Shown here: piece after piece, positions 34,477 through 44,312 of the stretch
Position numbering within the stretch: the stretch's first letter is position 1
How the letters are laid out: every line of letters starts with the position of its first letter
Source: Candidatus Microbacterium phytovorans
Lineage (GTDB): Bacteria > Actinomycetota > Actinomycetes > Actinomycetales > Microbacteriaceae
Length of the DNA: 64,000 nucleotides
Direction: 5' to 3'
Assembly: GCA_029202445.1 (NCBI GenBank)
Contig: CP119321.1
Coordinates: 992,001-1,056,000 of the forward strand
Position numbers and translations under genes: made by a program
Notes under the pieces: model-generated
What the model was told of the DNA's origin: nothing
What the model saw: the letters and a program-made list of their open reading frames with translations, nothing else
Database searches by the model: none

Positions 34477-36030
34477 TCAGCCCTTGCCGAAGAGCTTCTG
34501 GATCTCTGCGAGATCAGCCTCAGAGGGCTGCGGCGTCGCGCCGAGTCCGAACCCCGAACCCGATGCCGCACCGGGGGCGACGGAAGCGAGCCCGGCGTTC
34601 TCCGCCGCACGCTTGGCGGGGTTGCCCGAACGCGACCCGCCGCCCTTCTTCTGCTTGTTTCCGCGCTTCGCCGACGCGCCAGGCTTCCCGCCCATGGGAC
34701 CCATGCCGGGGATCTGGGGAACCCCGCCGCGCGCGACGGTCTTCATCATCTTCGCGGCCTGATCGAAACGCTGAACGAGCTGATTCACATCGGTCACCGT
34801 CATGCCGGAGCCGCGAGCGATCCGCAGGCGGCGAGACCCGTTGAGGACCTTGGGGTTGCGCCGCTCACCCGGAGTCATCGAGCGGATGATCGCCTCGGTC
34901 CGGTCGATCTCGCGCTCATCGAAGTTCTCGAGCTGCTGCTTCATGTTCCCGGCGCCCGGCAGCATGCCGAGGACCTTCTTCATGGAGCCCATCTTCTTGA
35001 GCTGCTGCATCTGCTCGAGGAAGTCCTCGAGTGTGAACTGCTCCGTCGCGAGCTTCTCCGCGACCTTGCGAGCCTCTTCCTCGTCGAACGCAGCCTGGGC
35101 CTGCTCGATCAGCGTGAGGATGTCGCCCAGATCGAGGATGCGGCTCGCCATCCGGTCGGGATGGAACGCCTCGAGGTCCTCGAGACCCTCGCCGGTGGAG
35201 GCGAAGATGATCGGTCGGCCGGTGACCGAGGCGACAGAGAGGGCCGCGCCACCGCGCGCGTCGCCGTCGAGCTTGGACAGCACGACGCCGGTGAAGTCGA
35301 CGCCGTCTTGGAAGGCCTTGGCGGTGTTGACGGCATCCTGGCCGATCATCGCGTCGATGACGAACAAGACTTCATCGGGATCGACCGCTGTGCGGATGTC
35401 TGCGGCCTGCTTCATGAGTTCGGCATCCACGCCCAGTCGACCGGCCGTGTCGATGATGACGACGTCATGCTGGTGTCGCCGCGCATGCTCGACGCCGTCA
35501 CGTGCGACGCGAACGGGATCGCCGACGCCATTGCCCGGCTCGGGAGCGAAGATGGTCGCTCCGGCACGCTCGGCCACCACCCGAAGCTGCGTGACGGCGT
35601 TCGGGCGCTGCAGATCGGCAGCGACGAGCAACGGCGTGTGGTTCTCCTTCTCGAGCTGGCGCGCGAGCTTGCCGGCGAAGGTGGTCTTTCCCGAACCCTG
35701 AAGGCCCGCCAGCATGATGACGGTCGGCGGATTCTTGGCGAACTGCAAGCGGCGCTGCTGTCCACCCAGAATGGCGACCAGTTCCTCGTTGACGATCTGC
35801 ACGACCTGCTGAGCAGGGTTGAGCGCACGGTTGACCTCATCACCGAGGGCCCGTTCGCGCACCTTCGCCGTGAAGTCCTTGACCACGACCAGCGCGACAT
35901 CGGCGTCGAGCAATGCGCGCCGGATCTCGCGCACGGTCCCGTCGACATCGGCGGGGGTCAGCTTTCCCTTGGTCCGGAGATTGCGGAAAGTCTCTGTCAG
36001 CCGGTCGGAGAGTGTGCCGAAAGTCGCCAT
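34477..36030 (-). CDS. ffh: Signal recognition particle protein Ffh
   Basis: The SRP54 GTPase that targets nascent membrane proteins. The 517-aa protein has an N domain (1-85), a G domain with Walker A GLQGSGKTTFAGKLA, DLQRPNAVTQL, DTAGRLGVDAELM and LSKLDGDARGGAAL, and a Met-rich M domain (about 325-440; MQQLKKMGSMKKVLGMLPG). A Gly/Lys/Ala-rich tail of about 70 aa follows. A perfect TAGAAT box (36040-36045) lies 9 nt before the ATG, so the mRNA leader would be 2-3 nt. The receptor gene ftsY is also in this window. Confidence 0.97.
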   Translation of the reverse strand: MATFGTLSDRLTETFRNLRTKGKLTPADVDGTVREIRRALLDADVALVVVKDFTAKVRERALGDEVNRALNPAQQVVQIVNEELVAILGGQQRRLQFAKNPPTVIMLAGLQGSGKTTFAGKLARQLEKENHTPLLVAADLQRPNAVTQLRVVAERAGATIFAPEPGNGVGDPVRVARDGVEHARRHQHDVVIIDTAGRLGVDAELMKQAADIRTAVDPDEVLFVIDAMIGQDAVNTAKAFQDGVDFTGVVLSKLDGDARGGAALSVASVTGRPIIFASTGEGLEDLEAFHPDRMASRILDLGDILTLIEQAQAAFDEEEARKVAEKLATEQFTLEDFLEQMQQLKKMGSMKKVLGMLPGAGNMKQQLENFDEREIDRTEAIIRSMTPGERRNPKVLNGSRRLRIARGSGMTVTDVNQLVQRFDQAAKMMKTVARGGVPQIPGMGPMGGKPGASAKRGNKQKKGGGSRSGNPAKRAAENAGLASVAPGAASGSGFGLGATPQPSEADLAEIQKLFGKG

Positions 36031-36104
36031 GATGCCCCGATTCTACGGGAGTGCGCACGCTGCCCCGCCGCCACGCTCCGGACGCGGCTCCCCCGGGGGC
36101 GAGG

Positions 36105-37058
36105 TCAGGACGGCCGGTCGAGTTCCTGGAACACCGTCAGCTGCAATCCCGCCGCCCCGCGCACCCGCGCATTGCGGGAGCGCCACGGGGTCACGCGCGG
36201 TGCGGCCTCCAGCAGCGCACCCGCCTCGAGCAGGGATGCCGTGACCGACACCGTGTCGTCGACTTCGATCGCGAGGCGTATCGACTCGCTCGGGGCGTCG
36301 CCATCGGTCTCCACTCGGTCGATGAGGTCGATCTGCGCCGCGTTGGACAGCTCCAGCGTGGCGCGACCCGCGTCGAGGATCACGACCCGCGCGCCGCCGT
36401 CGCCCTGGTAGGACTCCTGTTCGGCCATCCCCAGCACGTCCCGGTAGAACGTGACGGCGCCGTCGAAGTGGTCCGCCCGCGCGACGACGCGCAACTGACG
36501 CACCGGACGAGGCAGGGTCGACCCGGCCGCGTCGAGAGCGGCGTCCAGCACCGCCCGCAACGACGTCGCGCCCGGCCCGTGCCGCGCCCACTCCTCGATG
36601 GCAGCGATGACCGCTCCCCCGTGCGCCGCCCCGCAGACCTGCGCTTCGATCACGGAAGCCCCCTCGACCGCGAGACGCCTGGCCACCGCTGCCGCCACAC
36701 GCGCGCGGCGGAGGGCCGACTCGCGATCGAGTTCTGCCGCGATGCCCATGGCGTCCGCATTGACGAGGGCGAGGGCGAGAGCATCGGGCGCGAAGTCCTC
36801 CGCGATGAGCGCCAAGGCGGCTCGGATCTCGGCGCCGGCCTCCAGGGCGCCTTCTGCGACGACGAGACGTTCGTCCAGCCCCGCCCACAGAACGTCGGCC
36901 TTGGAGGCGAAGTAATTGAAGAAGCTGGAGCGACTCACGCCGGCGCGCGCGGCGATGTCTCCGACGGTGGTGCTGTCGTAGCCCCGCTCGAGGAAGAGTT
37001 CGCACGCGGCTTCAGACAGCGTTTCCCGTGACGACGATTTCGGACGACCGGTGCTCAT
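36105..37058 (-). CDS. TetR-family regulator fused to a glyoxalase/VOC domain
   Basis: A 317-aa fusion. Residues 10-55 are a TetR helix-turn-helix ([20 protein letters not shown] then [15 protein letters not shown]). The TetR ligand-binding core runs to about 180. Residues 187-313 are a VOC/bleomycin-resistance domain ([56 protein letters not shown]). The usual first metal-ligand His is not evident, so the VOC part may sense rather than catalyse. A TAGGCT box (37065-37070) lies 6 nt before the ATG, and a palindrome is just upstream. It faces lipB. The ligand is unknown. Confidence 0.85.
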   Translation of the reverse strand: MSTGRPKSSSRETLSEAACELFLERGYDSTTVGDIAARAGVSRSSFFNYFASKADVLWAGLDERLVVAEGALEAGAEIRAALALIAEDFAPDALALALVNADAMGIAAELDRESALRRARVAAAVARRLAVEGASVIEAQVCGAAHGGAVIAAIEEWARHGPGATSLRAVLDAALDAAGSTLPRPVRQLRVVARADHFDGAVTFYRDVLGMAEQESYQGDGGARVVILDAGRATLELSNAAQIDLIDRVETDGDAPSESIRLAIEVDDTVSVTASLLEAGALLEAAPRVTPWRSRNARVRGAAGLQLTVFQELDRPS

Positions 37059-37064
37059 CCGCCC

Positions 37065-37070
37065 AGCCTA
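37065..37070 (-). promoter_or_regulatory. Candidate -10 box of the TetR-VOC gene (leaderless)
   Basis: TAGGCT on the minus strand ends 6 nt before the ATG at 37058. The palindromic operator lies 13 nt further upstream, over the -35 zone. Confidence 0.5.
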
Positions 37071-37077
37071 TCCACGC

Positions 37078-37083
37078 TATTAT
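37078..37083 (+). promoter_or_regulatory. Candidate -10 box of lipB
   Basis: TATTAT is directly followed by the palindromic operator, which would cover the start point near 37090. No good -35 is seen. Confidence 0.4.
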
Positions 37084-37097
37084 TGGACGCCGTCCAA
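37083..37097. promoter_or_regulatory. Palindromic TetR-type operator
   Basis: TTGGACG-C-CGTCCAA: two perfect 7-nt arms around one base, with further partial symmetry outside (ATTA on the left, CTAAT on the right). It sits between the divergent TetR-VOC and lipB starts and overlaps both predicted promoters. Confidence 0.65.
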
Positions 37098-37123
37098 CTA
37101 ATCACGTCAGATCCGGGAGAATC

Positions 37124-37765
37124 GTGCTCGACATCAGAACGATCGGCCTTGCCCCTGCGTACGTGCCCTACACCGAAGCGTGGGCGTTGCAGCGCCGAAT
37201 TCACGGCGAGATCGTAGCGGGCACTCGGGCGGACACCCTCCTGCTGCTCGAGCACGAGCCCGTGTTCACCGCGGGCGCACGCACCGCGCGCCACGAGAGG
37301 CCCACCGACGGCACCCCCGTCGTCGATGTAGACCGGGGAGGCAAGATCACCTGGCACGGACCCGGCCAACTCGTCGGCTATCCGCTCGTCCGCCTCGGCG
37401 AGCCGGTGGACGTCGTCGCCCACGTCCGACGCCTCGAAGGCATCCTGATCGAGGTGCTCGCGGGGTTCGACGTCGCCGGCTATCGCGTCGAGGGTCGCAG
37501 CGGCGTGTGGGTGCGCCGCCCTCTCTCGGAGGACAAGATCGCGGCGATCGGCGTGCGCGTGCAGCGCGGCGTGACAATGCACGGCTTCGCGCTGAACTGC
37601 GACAACTCGCTGCTCCCCTTCTCGCAGATCGTGCCGTGCGGCATCACGGATGCCGGGGTGACGACACTGAGCGAGGTGGTCGGCGCGGACATCTCCCCCG
37701 CGGATGTCGCGGATGCCGTGGCATCCGCCTTCAGTGGCGCATTCTCGACGGAGGTCGCCGCGTGA
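37124..37765 (+). CDS. lipB: Octanoyltransferase LipB
   Basis: Moves octanoyl from ACP to lipoyl domains, the first step of lipoate synthesis. The 213-aa protein has [55 protein letters not shown] with the catalytic Lys, [17 protein letters not shown] with the catalytic Cys, and VTTLSEVVG. The GTG has GGGAGA 5 nt upstream. The stop overlaps the lipA GTG by 4 nt. Its -10 box adjoins the TetR-type operator. Confidence 0.95.
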   Translation: MLDIRTIGLAPAYVPYTEAWALQRRIHGEIVAGTRADTLLLLEHEPVFTAGARTARHERPTDGTPVVDVDRGGKITWHGPGQLVGYPLVRLGEPVDVVAHVRRLEGILIEVLAGFDVAGYRVEGRSGVWVRRPLSEDKIAAIGVRVQRGVTMHGFALNCDNSLLPFSQIVPCGITDAGVTTLSEVVGADISPADVADAVASAFSGAFSTEVAA

Positions 37766-38778
37766 GCTGCGGATCTGCGCCCGGCGCCGCATCGGCCCAG
37801 GCCGCTCCCGACGGGAGGAAGCTCCTCCGTCTCGAAGTCCGCAACGCGCAGACACCTATCGAGCGGAAGCCGGATTGGATCAAGACGAAGGCACGCATGG
37901 GGCCCGAGTACCAGGCCCTCCACGCGCTCGTGAAGGACGAGCAACTGCATACGGTCTGCCAGGAGGCAGGCTGCCCCAACATCTACGAGTGCTGGGAGGA
38001 CCGCGAGGCGACCTTCCTCATCGGCGGTTCACAGTGCACGCGCCGGTGCGACTTCTGCCAGATCGACACCGGGCGCCCCGCTGCCTACGACGTGGACGAG
38101 CCGCGTCGTGTCGCCGAGAGCGTCACCCGCATGCAGTTGCGCTACGCGACCGTCACGTGCGTCGCGAGAGACGACCTGCCCGATGGCGGTGCGTGGCTCA
38201 ACGCCGAGACGGTCCGCCAGATCCACGCGCAGAACCCGCACACGGGCGTCGAGTTGCTCGCGACCGACTTCAACGGCGAACCCGCCCTTCTCGGTGAGGT
38301 GTTCGACGCGCGCCCGGAGGTCTTCGCGCACAACGTCGAGACGGTCCCGCGAATCTTCAAGCGCATCCGCCCGGCGTTCCGCTACGAGCGCTCGTTGGAC
38401 GTCCTGACGCAAGCGCGGGCGGCCGGTCTCATCACGAAGTCCAATCTGATCCTCGGCATGGGCGAGGAGCCCGAAGAGGTCGTGCAGGCCCTGGTCGATC
38501 TCCACGATGCCGGGACGGACATCATCACGATCACCCAGTACCTGCGACCGACGCCACGGCATCTTCCTGTCGCGCGATGGGTCAAGCCTCAGGAGTTCGT
38601 CGAGTTCAAGGAGGAAGCAGAGCGCATCGGCTTCCTCGGGGTGCTCGCCGGCCCCCTCGTCCGCTCGTCGTACCGCGCCGGCAGGCTCTGGGCACAGTCG
38701 ATGGCGTCGAAGGGTCGGACGATCCCTGAACACTTGGCGCACCTCGCGACCGAAGGCGGGTTCGCGCAGGCGGTCTAG
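37762..38778 (+). CDS. lipA: Lipoyl synthase LipA
   Basis: A radical-SAM enzyme that inserts two sulfurs into octanoyl groups. The 338-aa protein has the auxiliary cluster cysteines ([15 protein letters not shown]), the radical-[14 protein letters not shown] motif, [30 protein letters not shown] and the conserved C-terminal RSSYRAG serine ligand. The first 25 or so residues after the GTG are Ala/Gly-rich and poorly conserved, so a slightly later start is possible. The 4-nt overlap with lipB supports the chosen one. Convergent with the MmcQ-like gene, overlapping by 4 nt. Confidence 0.96.
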   Translation: MSCGSAPGAASAQAAPDGRKLLRLEVRNAQTPIERKPDWIKTKARMGPEYQALHALVKDEQLHTVCQEAGCPNIYECWEDREATFLIGGSQCTRRCDFCQIDTGRPAAYDVDEPRRVAESVTRMQLRYATVTCVARDDLPDGGAWLNAETVRQIHAQNPHTGVELLATDFNGEPALLGEVFDARPEVFAHNVETVPRIFKRIRPAFRYERSLDVLTQARAAGLITKSNLILGMGEEPEEVVQALVDLHDAGTDIITITQYLRPTPRHLPVARWVKPQEFVEFKEEAERIGFLGVLAGPLVRSSYRAGRLWAQSMASKGRTIPEHLAHLATEGGFAQAV

Positions 38779-39164
38779 CCGACACCGAGCTCGAACTCGC
38801 GCACCAGATAGCGAGGCGCCTGTGTGCGCCATGCCTCGGTCACGAGTTCTTCGAGGTGTCCGATGTCGATGGCCGCCATGCGGAACGCGATCTTGGGCTC
38901 GCCCCACCCCGTCGTCTTCGGGAGGAAGACGTCCGGCGCCATCTCCCGCAGCGCCAGCGCGTCGTCGGGGTCGGCCACCTTCACTCCCACGACCGGCTCC
39001 GCGGCGATGATCGCGCGGACGGCATCCGGGATGCTCGGCCAGGGATGGCATTCCCACGCGAAGAGCTTCGCCCGCACGAACCAGGCCGCTCCGCCCGTGG
39101 TCTGGCGCTCTACCGCGCCGGGAAGCGCGGCGGCGATACGGCGGACGTCGCCGACGGTAGCCAT
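38775..39164 (-). CDS. MmcQ/YjbR family protein
   Basis: A 129-aa protein of the MmcQ/YjbR fold. It starts [20 protein letters not shown] and has [55 protein letters not shown] and [15 protein letters not shown]. Members are often called DNA-binding from fold similarity, but roles are unproven. It follows the DUF2004 gene by 2 nt. Confidence 0.82.
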   Translation of the reverse strand: MATVGDVRRIAAALPGAVERQTTGGAAWFVRAKLFAWECHPWPSIPDAVRAIIAAEPVVGVKVADPDDALALREMAPDVFLPKTTGWGEPKIAFRMAAIDIGHLEELVTEAWRTQAPRYLVREFELGVG

Positions 39165-39166
39165 CG

Positions 39167-39667
39167 TCAGTCGGCGCTGGTGACCGACTGCACCGCCCCG
39201 TCGCTGGTCAGGTTGACCAGCAGCACCTCGTCTGTCGCATCGCGGTCGAGCGCGTACTCCAGCACGGCGAAGGGATCCGAGCCGCCGTGCTCGTCGGCGA
39301 GGATCGTCATGCTGACGAGCTGGAGGGCGCGAATGACGTCGATGTGGACGTCGCCGGAGATGTCGACGAGGAAGTCATCGATCTCTTCGCCCAGTTGCTC
39401 CTGCTGCTGGAGGATGTACTCCGTTACCTCGCTCGTGCGATCGTCGAGCTCCGACACCATCGCGTTGCGCGCCTGCAGGTCGATCTGCTCCAGGGACGAA
39501 ATCATCGCGGCGGCGACATCGAGCGCGGCCGGCGACACGTCGTCCTGGTCGGGCGCAGTGAGATCGACGGTGACCCTCTGGTCGCCGAAGTCGATGGACT
39601 CGCTCCAGAAGATCGATCCGTCTGGCCCCGACTCCAGCAGGCCGAAGTAGTCGTGCTCGATCGCCAT
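39167..39667 (-). CDS. DUF2004-type acidic protein
   Basis: A 166-aa acidic cytoplasmic protein beginning MAIEHDYFGLLESGPDGSIF. It has WSESIDFGDQRVTVDLTAP and a helical middle with EQIDLQARNAMVSELDDRTS. Similar proteins are labelled DUF2004, but I assign this with moderate confidence. The ATG at 39667 is preferred to one four codons upstream. Function unknown. Co-directional with the MmcQ-like gene, 2 nt apart. Confidence 0.68.
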   Translation of the reverse strand: MAIEHDYFGLLESGPDGSIFWSESIDFGDQRVTVDLTAPDQDDVSPAALDVAAAMISSLEQIDLQARNAMVSELDDRTSEVTEYILQQQEQLGEEIDDFLVDISGDVHIDVIRALQLVSMTILADEHGGSDPFAVLEYALDRDATDEVLLVNLTSDGAVQSVTSAD

Positions 39668-39728
39668 GGCCCTATGCAACCATCCCTGCGCTCACGGCGC
39701 GATAGCGTCTGCGCATGTCGCGCCGCCT

Positions 39729-40601
39729 TCAGTCGACGAGCGCAGCGGCGAAGACATGCGGTGTGAAGCCCGTGAGGTCATTGATGCCCTCTCCCTGGCC
39801 GAGCAGTTTGACGGGGATGCCGGTGCGCTCCTGCACGGCGAGGACGAACCCGCCGCGAGCCGATCCGTCGAGCTTCGTCAGGACGAGTCCGGTGACGCCG
39901 GCGTGCTCGAGAAAGGCCTCGGCCTGCAACACGCCGTTCTGACCGGTCGTCGCGTCGAGGACGAGCAGCACTTCGCTGATGGGCGCGAGCTTCTCCACGA
40001 CCCGGCGGATCTTGCTCAGTTCGTCCATGAGCCCGCCCTTGGTGTGCAGGCGCCCGGCCGTATCGACCAGGACGATGTCGGTCTGGGTGCGCATCGCGTG
40101 CTCGATGGTCTGGTACGCGACCGACGCGGGATCCTGGCCCTCCTGCTGCGGACGCACGATCTCCGCGCCTCCCCGCTCCGCCCACGTGGCGAGCTGTTCG
40201 ACGGCGGCCGCTCGGAAGGTGTCGGCAGCGCCGACGACGACAGACCGGTCGAACCGGCGCAGATAGGCGGCGAACTTGCCGATCGTCGTGGTCTTGCCGA
40301 CGCCGTTCACGCCGACCACCAGCACGACCGCCGGACGCTCCGACAGTCGCAGCGTCGTGTCGAACTTCGCGAAGTGCTCCTCCAGCGTCTCCCGCAGCAT
40401 CCGCTGCAGGTCACGGGGATCGGTGGTCCGATACCGTTCCACCTTCGCGCGGAGCTCGTCGATGATGCGCTCGCTCACTTCGGGACCGAAGTCCGCGGTG
40501 AGAAGAGCGGTCTCGAGGTCGTCCCACGTCGTCTCATCGATCGTGGGCTTGACGAACATTCCGCGCAACGCGCGACCGAGCGACCAGGAGTTTTCCGCCA
40601 T
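39729..40601 (-). CDS. ftsY: Signal recognition particle receptor FtsY
   Basis: The GTPase receptor that docks Ffh at the membrane. The 290-aa protein lacks the long acidic A domain, as in many actinobacteria. It has an NG core: VVLVVGVNGVGKTTTIGKFA, GAADTFRAAAVEQLATWAER, VLVDTAGRLHTKGGLMDEL, LTKLDGSARGGFVLA and GQGEGINDLTGF. A TAGGCT box (40608-40613) lies 6 nt before the ATG, so it appears leaderless. Gap of 76 nt from smc. Confidence 0.96.
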   Translation of the reverse strand: MAENSWSLGRALRGMFVKPTIDETTWDDLETALLTADFGPEVSERIIDELRAKVERYRTTDPRDLQRMLRETLEEHFAKFDTTLRLSERPAVVLVVGVNGVGKTTTIGKFAAYLRRFDRSVVVGAADTFRAAAVEQLATWAERGGAEIVRPQQEGQDPASVAYQTIEHAMRTQTDIVLVDTAGRLHTKGGLMDELSKIRRVVEKLAPISEVLLVLDATTGQNGVLQAEAFLEHAGVTGLVLTKLDGSARGGFVLAVQERTGIPVKLLGQGEGINDLTGFTPHVFAAALVD

Positions 40602-40607
40602 GTCTCC

Positions 40608-40613
40608 AGCCTA
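40608..40613 (-). promoter_or_regulatory. Candidate -10 box of ftsY (leaderless)
   Basis: TAGGCT on the minus strand ends 6 nt before the ftsY ATG (intervening GGAGAC). No Shine-Dalgarno of useful spacing is present. Confidence 0.5.
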
Positions 40614-40677
40614 GGAGTTCACGCGACCTCCGCCGCACCCTCGGGTGAGACCGCTCGCGCCTGGAACGGCATCCGGA

Positions 40678-43600
40678 TCAGGCGGGTGCCCGCTCGCGCA
40701 CGCGCTGGCCGACGACGGCCGACACCCCGTCCTGCCGCATCGACACTCCGTAGAGGGCGTCCGCGATCTCCATCGTGCGCTTCTGATGCGTGATCACGAT
40801 GAGCTGGCTCGACGCGCGAAGCTGCTCGAAGACGCCGAGCAGCCGACCGAGGTTCGCATCGTCAAGCGCGGCCTCGACCTCGTCGAGGATGTAGAACGGG
40901 CTGGGGCGCGCCTTGAAGATCGCGGTGAGGAGCGCGACCGCCGCCAGCGACCGCTCCCCGCCCGAGAGGAGGGAGAGCCGCTCGATCTTCTTGCCCACGG
41001 GGCGCACCGACACGTCGATCCCCGTCGTGAGGGGGTTGTCCGGGTCGGTGAGGGTGATGCTGCCGGAGCCGCCGGGGAAGAGGATCGGGAAGACCTCGCC
41101 GAACGCGGTCTTCGTGTCCTCGAAGGCGGACAAGAAGATGGTCTGCATCCGCTCGTCGAGTTCTTCGATGATCGTCAGGAGATCGGCGCGGGTCTGGGTG
41201 AGGTCGGCAAGTTGCTCGGTCAAGAAGGCGTGACGCTGCTCCAGGGCGGCGAACTCCTCGAGAGCGAGCGGGTTGACGCGGCCGAGCTGAGCCAGCTTCC
41301 GCTCCGCATCCTGCAGTCGACGCCGTTGAGCGCTGCGTTCGAACGGAGTCCCCTCGTCGCCCTCCTCTCCGAGAACGGGCTGATCGGGGCCGTATTCCGA
41401 AACGAGAATATTCTCGGCCAGTCCCAGTTCGCTGTTCACGCGCTCGAGCAGCGACGTCACGTGGAGCCGCTTCTCGTGCATCTGCAGTTCGATCCCGTGC
41501 ACGCTCTCGGTGAGGGCATTCAGGCGTTCGCGGAGCCCCGATTCCTGACCGCGCAGCTCCCCCAGTTCCGCCGTGAGCGCCGTGCGCGTCTGCTCCGCGA
41601 GCTGCAGTTCGACCCGCGCCTGCGAGACCGATCGGTCGACGGAGTCCAGGAGCGGGGGAAGCTGTGCGACGACCTCGGCGGCGACTTCCCGCTGCGCACG
41701 CCGGATGACAGCCCGGCGAGCGGCCTCCTCAGCGGCAGCGCGCTCGCGTTCGCGCTGTCGTTCGAGCTGGACGACCCGCGACTCCCCCGCGCGAACCCGC
41801 TCCTTCAAGGTCTCGACGTCGAGCCGCGACCGCATCTCGGCGTCGCGCGAAGCGTCCAGCTCGGACAGAAGGCCGTCACGCGCCGAGGCGTCGAGGATGG
41901 GGCGGGGAGCCGCCTGAGCCTGCCGGAGGGCGTCTTCAGCGGCCCGCGCGGCGGTCTCCGCGTCGACCACGGCCACTTGGGCCTGACGAAGCCCTGCTTC
42001 GAGCCGCTCACATTCGGCGATGGCAGCCTCATGGCGCACTGTCGCGCGATTGACCTGCTCACTGTGCGCGGCCAGAGCGGCGTCGTGCTCGCGCAGCGTC
42101 TGCAGCGACTCCCTGGTGCGGCGCCGCGCATCATCCCATGCGGTCTGCGCATCGACGAGCGCTTCTCGCAGTGAATCGGCCACGACGGCGATCTCGGTGA
42201 GACGATCGGCCGCCGCATCCCGCTCTGCGGCGAGCTCGAGTCGTGATCGCCCGGAGCCCGAACCGGCCCGGACGGTATGCGCCGTGACGACTTCGCCGCC
42301 CCGCGTCACGAGCACGAAGCCCGCGTCCGCGTCGGTCGCCGACTCGGTCCACTGCCGGGCAGCCTCGAGGTCGTCCACGATCAGCACAAGCGACAGCACC
42401 CCGCGCACTCCGTCCGGACCCGAGACGACCTCGTCCGCGGGAGTGGCGCCTCGCGGCGCGACACGTGCGTCGGGTGCGGAGCGCACGGACGAAGCGAGCA
42501 TGATGTCCACGGCTCCGAGGTCGGCGTCGCGGGCAACCGATGCTGCACCGACGGCAGCGTCGAAGTCGTCGACCAGGAGTCCCTCCGCCAACGATCCGAG
42601 CGCCGCCGCAATGGCCGCCTCGTATCCCGGCGTCACCTTGACCGCATCGCCGACCAGTCCGCGGATGCCGGGACCGCCGCGCTCGAGGAGAGCCGCGGCG
42701 GCGTTACGCACGTCCAGTGCCCGACTCAGCGCGGCCGTCTGCGCCGTCAGCGACTCCACTTCCCGCTCCGCTGCGTGCAGGCGTTCGCGCAGACCCGAGA
42801 CGTTCGACTCCGCCTCCGTGGCGTCGCGCTGAGCGCGTTCGTAAGCGGCGGCATACTCTGCCGACGAACTCTCGGGAACCAGGTCGGGATCGACCCCGGC
42901 GAGCACCTCCTCCGCCTCGGTCCGACGTGCGAGCGCCGCGTCGAGCGCGCGCTGCTGCCGTTCGACAGCTGCCCGCACGGCATCCAGTCGCGACGCTGCC
43001 GCTTCAGAAGAACCGCGCAGAGCCGTCAGACGCATGTCGTGCTCGGAGACCAGGGCGCTCTGGGCTGCGATATCGGCGTCGAGTGCGTCGAGCTCGGCCC
43101 GCGAGCGGATCACCTCGCGCGCCGCGGCGGCCGCCGCATCCTGTGCGGCTCCGAGTCCCGAGGCGATGTCGTCGACCTCGGCGCGCGCCTCGTCGATGCT
43201 GGCTTGGCTGACGGTGGTGACCTCGAGCGCGAGCTGACCGTCATCCTCGAGGAGCGAGAGTCGTTGCCCGGCGAGCGAGTAGAGTCCGCGGAGCCGCTCC
43301 TGCACCTGTTCCAGACCGAAGGCCGCGGCACGCGCACTGTCGACGGCCTCGGAACGCTGCTGCGACTCGAGCGCGTCGATGCGCTGCTTGACCTGCTCGA
43401 CCTGATCTTGGAGAAGCACCCGCTCTGCGTGACGGTCCTGCTCGTTCCGTGCGTGATCTGCCAGCTGGGTGCGCAGCGTCACGAGCTCGTCGGCGTACAG
43501 CCTCGCCTTCGCGTCGCGGACGACGGCAGCGATCGTCGCGGCCTCCCGCGCGATCTCGGCCTGCTTGCCCAGCGGCTTCAGCTGTCGCCGCAACTCCCCC

Positions 43601-44184
43601 GCGAGATCGCTGAGCCGCATGAGGTTCGTCTCCATCGCCTCGAGCTTGCGGAGCGTCTTCTCCTTGCGGCGGCGATGCTTGAGGATGCCGGCGGCCTCCT
43701 CGATGAAGCCGCGTCGATCCTCCGGACTCGCCTGCAACACGGTGTCGAGGCGTCCCTGGCCCACGATGACGTGCATTTCGCGACCCAGCCCCGAATCGCT
43801 GAGCAGCTCCTGCACATCCAGGAGGCGGCAGGTCTCCCCGTTGATCGCGTACTCGCTGGAGCCGTTGCGGAACAGCGTGCGACTGATCGTCACTTCGCTG
43901 TACTCGATGGGGAGTGCCCCGTCGCTGTTGTCGATCGTCAGTTGCACTTCGGCGCGACCGAGCGGACCGCGCGTGGCCGTCCCGGCGAAGATGACATCCT
44001 CCATCTTGCCGCCGCGCAGGGTCTTGGCGCCCTGCTCTCCCATGACCCAGGCGAGAGCGTCGACGACGTTCGACTTGCCGGATCCGTTCGGGCCGACGAT
44101 GCAGGTCACGCCCGGTTCGAGCGCGAACGTCGTGGGCTGCGCGAACGACTTGAAGCCTTTGAGCGTCACGCTCTTCAGGTGCAT
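40678..44184 (-). CDS. smc: Chromosome segregation protein SMC
   Basis: An 1168-aa condensin ATPase. The N-terminal head has Walker A IVGPNGSGKSNVVDALAWVM (residues 30-49). Long coiled coils run at about 170-490 and 660-990, flanking the hinge (about 500-640; RGGPGIRGLVGDAVKVTPGY). The C-terminal head has the signature LSGGERSLAAVALLTAI and Walker B PFYILDEVEAALDDANL. All ATPase motifs are intact and the length is typical. GGAGG lies about 10 nt before the ATG. It is divergent from the 44.3-kb leader-peptide locus. Confidence 0.97.
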   Translation of the reverse strand: MHLKSVTLKGFKSFAQPTTFALEPGVTCIVGPNGSGKSNVVDALAWVMGEQGAKTLRGGKMEDVIFAGTATRGPLGRAEVQLTIDNSDGALPIEYSEVTISRTLFRNGSSEYAINGETCRLLDVQELLSDSGLGREMHVIVGQGRLDTVLQASPEDRRGFIEEAAGILKHRRRKEKTLRKLEAMETNLMRLSDLAGELRRQLKPLGKQAEIAREAATIAAVVRDAKARLYADELVTLRTQLADHARNEQDRHAERVLLQDQVEQVKQRIDALESQQRSEAVDSARAAAFGLEQVQERLRGLYSLAGQRLSLLEDDGQLALEVTTVSQASIDEARAEVDDIASGLGAAQDAAAAAAREVIRSRAELDALDADIAAQSALVSEHDMRLTALRGSSEAAASRLDAVRAAVERQQRALDAALARRTEAEEVLAGVDPDLVPESSSAEYAAAYERAQRDATEAESNVSGLRERLHAAEREVESLTAQTAALSRALDVRNAAAALLERGGPGIRGLVGDAVKVTPGYEAAIAAALGSLAEGLLVDDFDAAVGAASVARDADLGAVDIMLASSVRSAPDARVAPRGATPADEVVSGPDGVRGVLSLVLIVDDLEAARQWTESATDADAGFVLVTRGGEVVTAHTVRAGSGSGRSRLELAAERDAAADRLTEIAVVADSLREALVDAQTAWDDARRRTRESLQTLREHDAALAAHSEQVNRATVRHEAAIAECERLEAGLRQAQVAVVDAETAARAAEDALRQAQAAPRPILDASARDGLLSELDASRDAEMRSRLDVETLKERVRAGESRVVQLERQRERERAAAEEAARRAVIRRAQREVAAEVVAQLPPLLDSVDRSVSQARVELQLAEQTRTALTAELGELRGQESGLRERLNALTESVHGIELQMHEKRLHVTSLLERVNSELGLAENILVSEYGPDQPVLGEEGDEGTPFERSAQRRRLQDAERKLAQLGRVNPLALEEFAALEQRHAFLTEQLADLTQTRADLLTIIEELDERMQTIFLSAFEDTKTAFGEVFPILFPGGSGSITLTDPDNPLTTGIDVSVRPVGKKIERLSLLSGGERSLAAVALLTAIFKARPSPFYILDEVEAALDDANLGRLLGVFEQLRASSQLIVITHQKRTMEIADALYGVSMRQDGVSAVVGQRVRERAPA

Positions 44185-44244
44185 AAGTGGCCGTCCTCCG
44201 TCGGGTCTCGCGCGGCTGTCGCGACCACGCTACCGGCAGTGGGC

Positions 44245-44274
44245 TTGACGCACGCGCCAGCCACGCGCTATCGT
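44245..44274 (+). promoter_or_regulatory. Strong promoter of the leader ORF / GNAT locus
   Basis: TTGACG (44245-44250), 18-nt spacer, TATCGT (44269-44274): the best sigma-A-type promoter in the window, with five of six -35 matches. The start would be near 44281, about 32 nt before the 34-codon ORF. Confidence 0.7.
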
Positions 44275-44312
44275 CACTCTCCGCGTCAGAAGTTGAGAAA
44301 GGAGGTCCCGAA

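Noticed and set aside
33316..36411. 1031-codon plus-strand open frame across the GT2 partner and ffh
   Set aside because: It runs antisense to two clear genes and its translation has no recognisable motif.
41000..44300. Long plus-strand open frames antisense to smc (over 650 codons)
   Set aside because: High-GC third positions keep the opposite frames open. The minus-strand SMC protein has intact Walker, signature and hinge motifs; the antisense readings are Arg/Ala-rich without domains.
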